A DNA stretch of 7,950 nt from Patescibacteria group bacterium. Lineage in GTDB: Bacteria > Patescibacteriota > Gracilibacteria > Peribacterales > Peribacteraceae. Of this stretch, positions 4,912 to 7,950 are shown one piece after another. Each line of letters starts with the position of its first letter. Position 1 is the stretch's first letter. The DNA lies in the NCBI GenBank assembly GCA_018818235.1, contig JAHISE010000097.1, forward strand, positions 1-7,950, in the 5' to 3' direction. The position numbers were made by a program, and so were the translations under genes. The notes under the pieces were generated by a model. That model saw only the letters and a program-made list of their open reading frames with translations. It was not told where the DNA came from and searched no databases.

Positions 4912-5958
4912 TTATCTAACGGCAACCTCCATCTCCGGTTTCCATTCAAAACCGAGCTTAGTACTATCCCAAGGCACTTCCCCTGTCCAAACATGCTCCC
5001 CCTTTGCAATCAAAGGATGTCCGCGGAATATGTTGGTAGCCATCCATCGGTACTTTGTTGCGAGCGCGGTATTTGTTTTAGCACGCTCTTTAAAGGCATC
5101 ATTCTGGAGAACAAAGTAAGCATAGGTTTCTGCAAAGTCCTCGAAGGGATCCCAAGCGGCGTAACCGGAAACAAAGTCTCTTGATTTTGTACCACTTCTT
5201 TTGGTCTTGCTGTCCGACCAGGAAATACTGTAGAAGCCTACACTTGGATCATTCTGATAAATAATTTCCGCACCATCCTTAAAACTACTTGGCTGCGCAC
5301 TTGGATTTCCTATCTTGCATCCCAGATCTGTGATATGACCGAACTCATGGATAAGCAATGCCTTGAATTCATCGTCAGGAACGCTTCCGTCCAGAATGAT
5401 AGAAGTTTTTCCTGCCAGTCCTCTGCGTGCTGGATTGTCGTACCTTACATAGAAGGTCTTTAGTGTCCCTTGGCATCCCCAAGGAAGTGATCTGAGCACT
5501 TCGTTCGCAAGTTCTCTGTGCTTAAGAAGTATGTCATCCTGATTCACCACAGGCAGAAGAGCCGTATCTTTGGAGGGAGCTAATTCTCTTTGTTGTGCCT
5601 GCGCCATAAGCGCACTCTTACGTCTTTTAACAGCTTGAATTGCTTTGAGCGTAGCTTGCGGGTCCCTCTTTTGGGGACGAGTCATAAGGGCTCTGAGAAT
5701 TGATTTGTTTGTAATACCACTTCGCCCCGCATCTTCGCTAGCACTTCGGGTTTGGGCGGGGCTTCGAGGCACACACCTTCGCCAAGGCTTCGGAGTGCAG
5801 GCGAGAGGAGGAAGCAATTGGTTCTCTTGATTAAATATTTCGTTATAGAAAGTTGGCACGATAGGAGACGCTTGTGCTACACTAGCTTCCGGCAGCAGAA
5901 TACTGCCCCTAAGGAGGAGCGAAGATAAGCCGATGAAGAGCAGGATTTTTACTCTCAT
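4912..5958 (-). CDS. Secreted zinc metallopeptidase with lethal-factor-like (M34-type) active site
   Basis: This is a 348-residue exported protein. MRVKILLFIGLSSLLL plus a c-region ending ASVAQA gives a signal peptidase I site before Ser-Pro. The catalytic domain has ALLIHEFGHITDLGC with zinc ligands His204 and His208 and general base Glu205. Further on, GYAAWDPFEDFAETYAYFV holds Tyr266 and, seven residues later, Glu273. In anthrax lethal factor the HEFGH motif is likewise followed by a Tyr and a third ligand Glu with the same 7-residue spacing, inside EFFAE. That similarity is at motif level only. The substrate is unknown; a cell-surface or host-directed protease are both possible. Residues about 54-81 are Arg/Pro/Cys-rich and encoded by a GC-rich palindromic insert. 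A GTG six codons upstream (5976) could also start the frame, but the promoter at 5979-6007 and the signal peptide favour the ATG at 5958. Confidence 0.85.
   Translation of the reverse strand: MRVKILLFIGLSSLLLRGSILLPEASVAQASPIVPTFYNEIFNQENQLLPPLACTPKPWRRCVPRSPAQTRSASEDAGRSGITNKSILRALMTRPQKRDPQATLKAIQAVKRRKSALMAQAQQRELAPSKDTALLPVVNQDDILLKHRELANEVLRSLPWGCQGTLKTFYVRYDNPARRGLAGKTSIILDGSVPDDEFKALLIHEFGHITDLGCKIGNPSAQPSSFKDGAEIIYQNDPSVGFYSISWSDSKTKRSGTKSRDFVSGYAAWDPFEDFAETYAYFVLQNDAFKERAKTNTALATKYRWMATNIFRGHPLIAKGEHVWTGEVPWDSTKLGFEWKPEMEVAVR
5718..5806. repeat. GC-rich palindromic insert within the metallopeptidase coding sequence
   Basis: This stretch is clearly richer in GC than the flanking gene. 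GCCCCGC (5724-5730) and GCGGGGC (5756-5762) form a 7-base stem; CTTCG steps recur inside the loop and just outside the stem. Next to it is CCTTCGCCAAGGCTTCGG (5777-5794), containing CCTTcgccAAGG, and TGCAGGCG follows. From memory, CTTCGCCAAGGCTTCGG-like units are common dispersed repeats in candidate-phylum genomes. The insert stays in frame and encodes CTPKPWRRCVPRSPAQTRSA and a few more residues, between the signal peptide and the catalytic domain, where extra sequence should be tolerated. Confidence 0.65.
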
Positions 5959-5978
5959 GTGCGCTAATAAAGTCACTA

Positions 5979-6007
5979 TTTATACGGTATTTCTATCTAA
6001 ATGTCAA
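5979..6007 (-). promoter_or_regulatory. Near-consensus sigma70-type promoter for the metallopeptidase gene
   Basis: On the minus strand a perfect -35 TTGACA (6002-6007) is followed after exactly 17 bases by the -10 TATAAA (5979-5984, 5 of 6). Transcription should start near 5972, leaving a leader of about 13 bases before the ATG at 5958 and excluding the GTG at 5976 as a normal start. The -35 box lies within the first codons of the divergent methyltransferase gene, so expression of the two genes may interfere. Confidence 0.7.
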
Positions 6008-7482
6008 CGTTATCTGATATATCAAATAGCTCAGAAAAGGGCGATTCTGGCCAAATAAAGGCAGGATCCGTCCATACTGTCAAAATTGAGAAATTAACCC
6101 ATGGAGGAGCCGGTTTGGCACATATTGATACAATTGCGGTTTTTATCCCCGGAACCCTACCCGGTCAGGAAGTAGAAATTTTGGTTACAAAGAACAAAGG
6201 GACCTTTTTAGAGGCAAAAATTGAAAAAATCAAAAAAAAGTCGAAAGACGAGATATTGCCCAAATGCAGCCATTGCCACGAATGTGGGGGTTGCGCATGG
6301 CAGAATCTGGCTTATCAGAAGCAGATTGCATATAAAGAGGACATTGTCAGGGAAACTCTGGAGCATCTGACTCCGGCATCCGAAAAAGTTCGTTCACAGC
6401 TTCCCGGCAGGGTCCTAAAAATAATTCCAAGTCCTCAGGTATTCCATTACAGGAACAAGCTGGAGCTTAGCTTTGGTTGCGCCGATCTAAGGACAGAGGA
6501 AGTAAACGGCAAGACAAATTATATCGATGAAAATCCAACGATCGGATTTCATCAGCCCGGTCAATGGGCAACGGTACTTCCGATAACGGAATGTCATTTG
6601 TATGATGAGCAGTTACCTTCACTTCTGTCGGATGTTCGTGATTTTCTGAAAACGACCAATCTGCCTGTTTACAATCCAAAGACACACAAAGGATTACTCA
6701 GAACGCTTTTGCTCAGAAGAGGGATTAATACGGGGGAAGTGATGATCGCATTCACAGTAAAGGCACGTAAGCGCGAACTTGAACCATTGTTCCAGCACTT
6801 TATGAGATTCGGAGGAAGATCAGGACTCGCATCTTTATTAGTTATAGAAAACCTTGGTGTGAATGAAAAGCCGGAAAATCCGAATGTCCATTGCCTTGTA
6901 GGAAATAAGTTTATAAAGGAGAGAATTTTTGATCTGGAATTTGAAATATCTCCATTCTCATTTTTTCAGACCAATACTCAGGCGACAGAAAAATTATATC
7001 AGGCGATTGCACAGGGGGCGGATCTTGGTGCACGCGATACGGTTTTGGACGCTTACTGCGGGATGGGAACAATCGGTCAGTATCTTTCACGGTTTTGCGA
7101 GAAAGTCATAGGTATAGAAAGTCATACCACAGCCATCGAAGATGCTTTAAAGAGCGCAGGTAAAAACAGAATCGGCAACATCAGTTTTTATAAGGGGAGA
7201 GTGGAACAGGTCCTCGCACAACAGCTTAAGCCGGGAGGTAAATATGATTTTAAAGTGATTATAATCGATCCGCTCAGAGCAGGGTTGCATCCCAAAGCAA
7301 GGGAAGCAATACTTGAACATTCACCGGAGAAAATTATTTACGTGTCATGCAATACGGCTACATTCGCACGGGACTTGGGAGAGTTCCTAAAAGCGGGTTT
7401 CGAGCTCAGGTCAGTTCAGCCCGTTGATATGTTTCCGCACACATCACACATCGAGACTGTTTCTGTGCTTCAGAAGAGGTAA
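6001..7482 (+). CDS. rlmD: 23S rRNA (uracil-5-)-methyltransferase, RlmD/RumA family
   Basis: The enzyme transfers a methyl group from SAM to C5 of a uridine in 23S rRNA (U1939 in E. coli RlmD). The 493 residues begin with a short variable tail. A TRAM RNA-binding domain (about 19-78) includes KLTHGGAGLAHID and IPGTLPGQEVEI. The iron-sulfur ligands are Cys89, Cys95 and Cys98 (C-x5-CGGC) and probably Cys198 in ITECHL. The methyltransferase fold has FSFFQTNTQATEKLY (319-333), SAM motif LDAYCGMGTIG (349-359), IIIDPLRAGLHP (421-431), the nucleophile Cys450 in YVSCNTATFARDL, and the base Glu485 in HTSHIETV. Two usual family residues differ: DPPR is DPLR and SCNP is SCNT. The length is slightly above the usual 430-460. 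Without the target base known, RlmC/RlmCD-like or TrmA-like specificity cannot be excluded. The ATG at 6001 has no Shine-Dalgarno and diverges from the metallopeptidase gene across 42 bases. Confidence 0.93.
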   Translation: MSTLSDISNSSEKGDSGQIKAGSVHTVKIEKLTHGGAGLAHIDTIAVFIPGTLPGQEVEILVTKNKGTFLEAKIEKIKKKSKDEILPKCSHCHECGGCAWQNLAYQKQIAYKEDIVRETLEHLTPASEKVRSQLPGRVLKIIPSPQVFHYRNKLELSFGCADLRTEEVNGKTNYIDENPTIGFHQPGQWATVLPITECHLYDEQLPSLLSDVRDFLKTTNLPVYNPKTHKGLLRTLLLRRGINTGEVMIAFTVKARKRELEPLFQHFMRFGGRSGLASLLVIENLGVNEKPENPNVHCLVGNKFIKERIFDLEFEISPFSFFQTNTQATEKLYQAIAQGADLGARDTVLDAYCGMGTIGQYLSRFCEKVIGIESHTTAIEDALKSAGKNRIGNISFYKGRVEQVLAQQLKPGGKYDFKVIIIDPLRAGLHPKAREAILEHSPEKIIYVSCNTATFARDLGEFLKAGFELRSVQPVDMFPHTSHIETVSVLQKR

Positions 7483-7496
7483 GGAGTTGGGGGTTA

Positions 7497-7722
7497 AGTT
7501 TACTAGTTTCTAGTTAACTGGTTGCAAGTTTCTATGCATTAGAAGAAACTTAGTAGTTCTTATTCTAAGGAAGCTCTGAAAAACTCGTAGCGGCGGTTCG
7601 TCATTCGACAAGCTCATGATGACAAACCGCCGTACAGCACAGCGATTTTCGAATCGCTGCTACGTTTCATGTGTTTTTCAGAGCTTCCCTAAGTAACTAG
7701 TAACCAGAAACTAGGAAACTAA
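7497..7722. repeat. Outer inverted CTAGTTT heptamer arrays flanking a structured element
   Basis: At about 7497-7525 7-base units of the CTAGTTT type occur (CTAGTTT, CTAGTTA, then degenerate copies). At about 7692-7722 the reverse-strand version is clean when read on the minus strand (AGTTTCC, TAGTTTC, TGGTTAC, TAGTTAC). Together they bracket the hairpin core at 7569-7688. The element fills the 263-base space between two convergent genes, starting about 15 bases after the methyltransferase stop and ending about 24 bases from the stop of the gene on the other strand. No gene is visible inside. Confidence 0.75.
7569..7688. repeat. Nested hairpin (cruciform-like) element, possible bidirectional terminator
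   Basis: A perfect 16-base outer stem pairs 7569-7584 (GGAAGCTCTGAAAAAC) with 7673-7688. Inside it CGTAGC (7586-7591) pairs with GCTACG (7659-7664). Within that lie two hairpins. One is 7592-7631, with arms GGCGGTT and AACCGCC and inner arms GTCAT and ATGAC around TCGACAAGCTC. The other is 7641-7658, with 7-base arms AGCGATT and AATCGCT and a TTCG loop. Almost every base has a partner, giving a three-way junction. It lies between convergent genes and could end both transcripts. The ATTCGACAAGCTCATGATGAC part resembles, from memory, a dispersed repeat seen in many bacteria. Confidence 0.85.
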
Positions 7723-7745
7723 TCTCCGACCATATTTGTTGACCA

Positions 7746-7950
7746 TCAGCGTGCACTACGTGCAGAGTTATATGCCGCCCTCGCCGCATCATACTCTGCC
7801 TTAACGGCATCATAAGCAGCAATCGCCTCCGCCTTTTCAGAGTTATACCACTCACTCAGTTCAGCTCTTGCAGAATCATATTCGGATTTAGCTTCGTTTC
7901 TTGCTTCGGTATAAGTAGCTCTAATTTCATCCTTTCTTTCGGAATACTCC
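7746..7950 (-). CDS. C-terminal end of a coiled-coil protein with regular tyrosine spacing (partial)
   Basis: An open frame enters from the right edge and ends at TGA (7746-7748), giving 67 residues. They are almost entirely Ala, Glu, Lys, Arg, Ser, Asp and Tyr, the composition of a long charged helix. Tyrosines fall at visible positions 2, 13, 24, 35 and 46 (every 11 residues) and then 53 and 60 (every 7), as in SEYDSARAEL and AEYDAARAAYNSARSAR. That suggests an 11-residue coiled-coil repeat changing to heptads near the C-terminus. The start and any signal or membrane segment are outside the window, so no function can be given. Coding is supported by the codon-level regularity and the absence of stops in a frame that begins beyond the edge. 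Confidence 0.75.
   Translation of the reverse strand, partial: EYSERKDEIRATYTEARNEAKSEYDSARAELSEWYNSEKAEAIAAYDAVKAEYDAARAAYNSARSAR

Noticed and set aside
4186..5195. Overlapping plus- and minus-strand frames of 60-102 residues
   Set aside because: They are alternative frames of the transferase half and the metallopeptidase, without own motifs or start signals.
5959..5976. GTG at 5976 as start of the metallopeptidase
   Set aside because: It lies at or upstream of the predicted transcript start, 2 bases from the -10 box, and adds residues before a good signal peptide.
7483..7745. tRNA or small RNA gene in the convergent gap
   Set aside because: The folded element has no cloverleaf, anticodon arm or CCA end; the hairpins are better explained as a repeat.

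Overview
The window looks like chromosomal DNA of a monoderm-type bacterium of the Patescibacteria/CPR kind (Peregrinibacteria-like), but this placement is an inference from gene style and repeat load, not from a marker gene. Supporting points are moderate GC by eye, short intergenic gaps filled with low-complexity inverted repeats, no visible Shine-Dalgarno at any start, a lipoprotein, and a SecD with an unusual domain insertion. The long reading frames contain no in-frame TGA and two genes end in TGA, so the standard code fits and a UGA-recoded lineage does not.

Layout, left to right: (1) 1-1814, minus strand: a SecD subunit cut by the window edge, carrying a parvulin-type prolyl isomerase domain inserted into its first extracytoplasmic (P1) domain. 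(2) 2014-2673, minus: a lipoprotein that is a stand-alone relative of the SecD P1 domain. (3) 2862-3848, minus: a sugar nucleotidyltransferase with a C-terminal left-handed-helix-like tail and a heptanucleotide repeat inside its coding sequence. (4) 4039-4806, minus: the membrane and Rossmann half of a polyisoprenyl-phosphate sugar-1-phosphate transferase, without the catalytic half. (5) 4912-5958, minus: a secreted zinc metallopeptidase whose active site resembles anthrax lethal factor, with a GC-rich palindromic insertion in its coding sequence. (6) 6001-7482, plus: an RlmD/RumA-type 23S rRNA uracil-5-methyltransferase. (7) 7746-7950, minus: the C-terminal end of a coiled-coil protein with regular tyrosine spacing.

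The central biological point is the pair at the left. A SecD whose swinging P1 arm bears what looks like a complete prolyl isomerase lies next to a lipid-anchored copy of the P1 fold that would face the same side of the membrane. Together they suggest a translocon-attached folding module at the exit of the Sec channel. The nucleotidyltransferase and the truncated phosphoglycosyltransferase relative suggest a small surface-glycan function, and the metallopeptidase is also exported.

Every gap between same-strand or convergent genes holds inverted low-complexity repeats, mostly with a 7-base period but different unit sequences, usually starting within about 25 bases of a stop codon. Two genes appear to have taken up repeat DNA in frame. 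Three minus-strand genes have a TANACT box 7-8 bases before the ATG, which would fit leaderless transcription.
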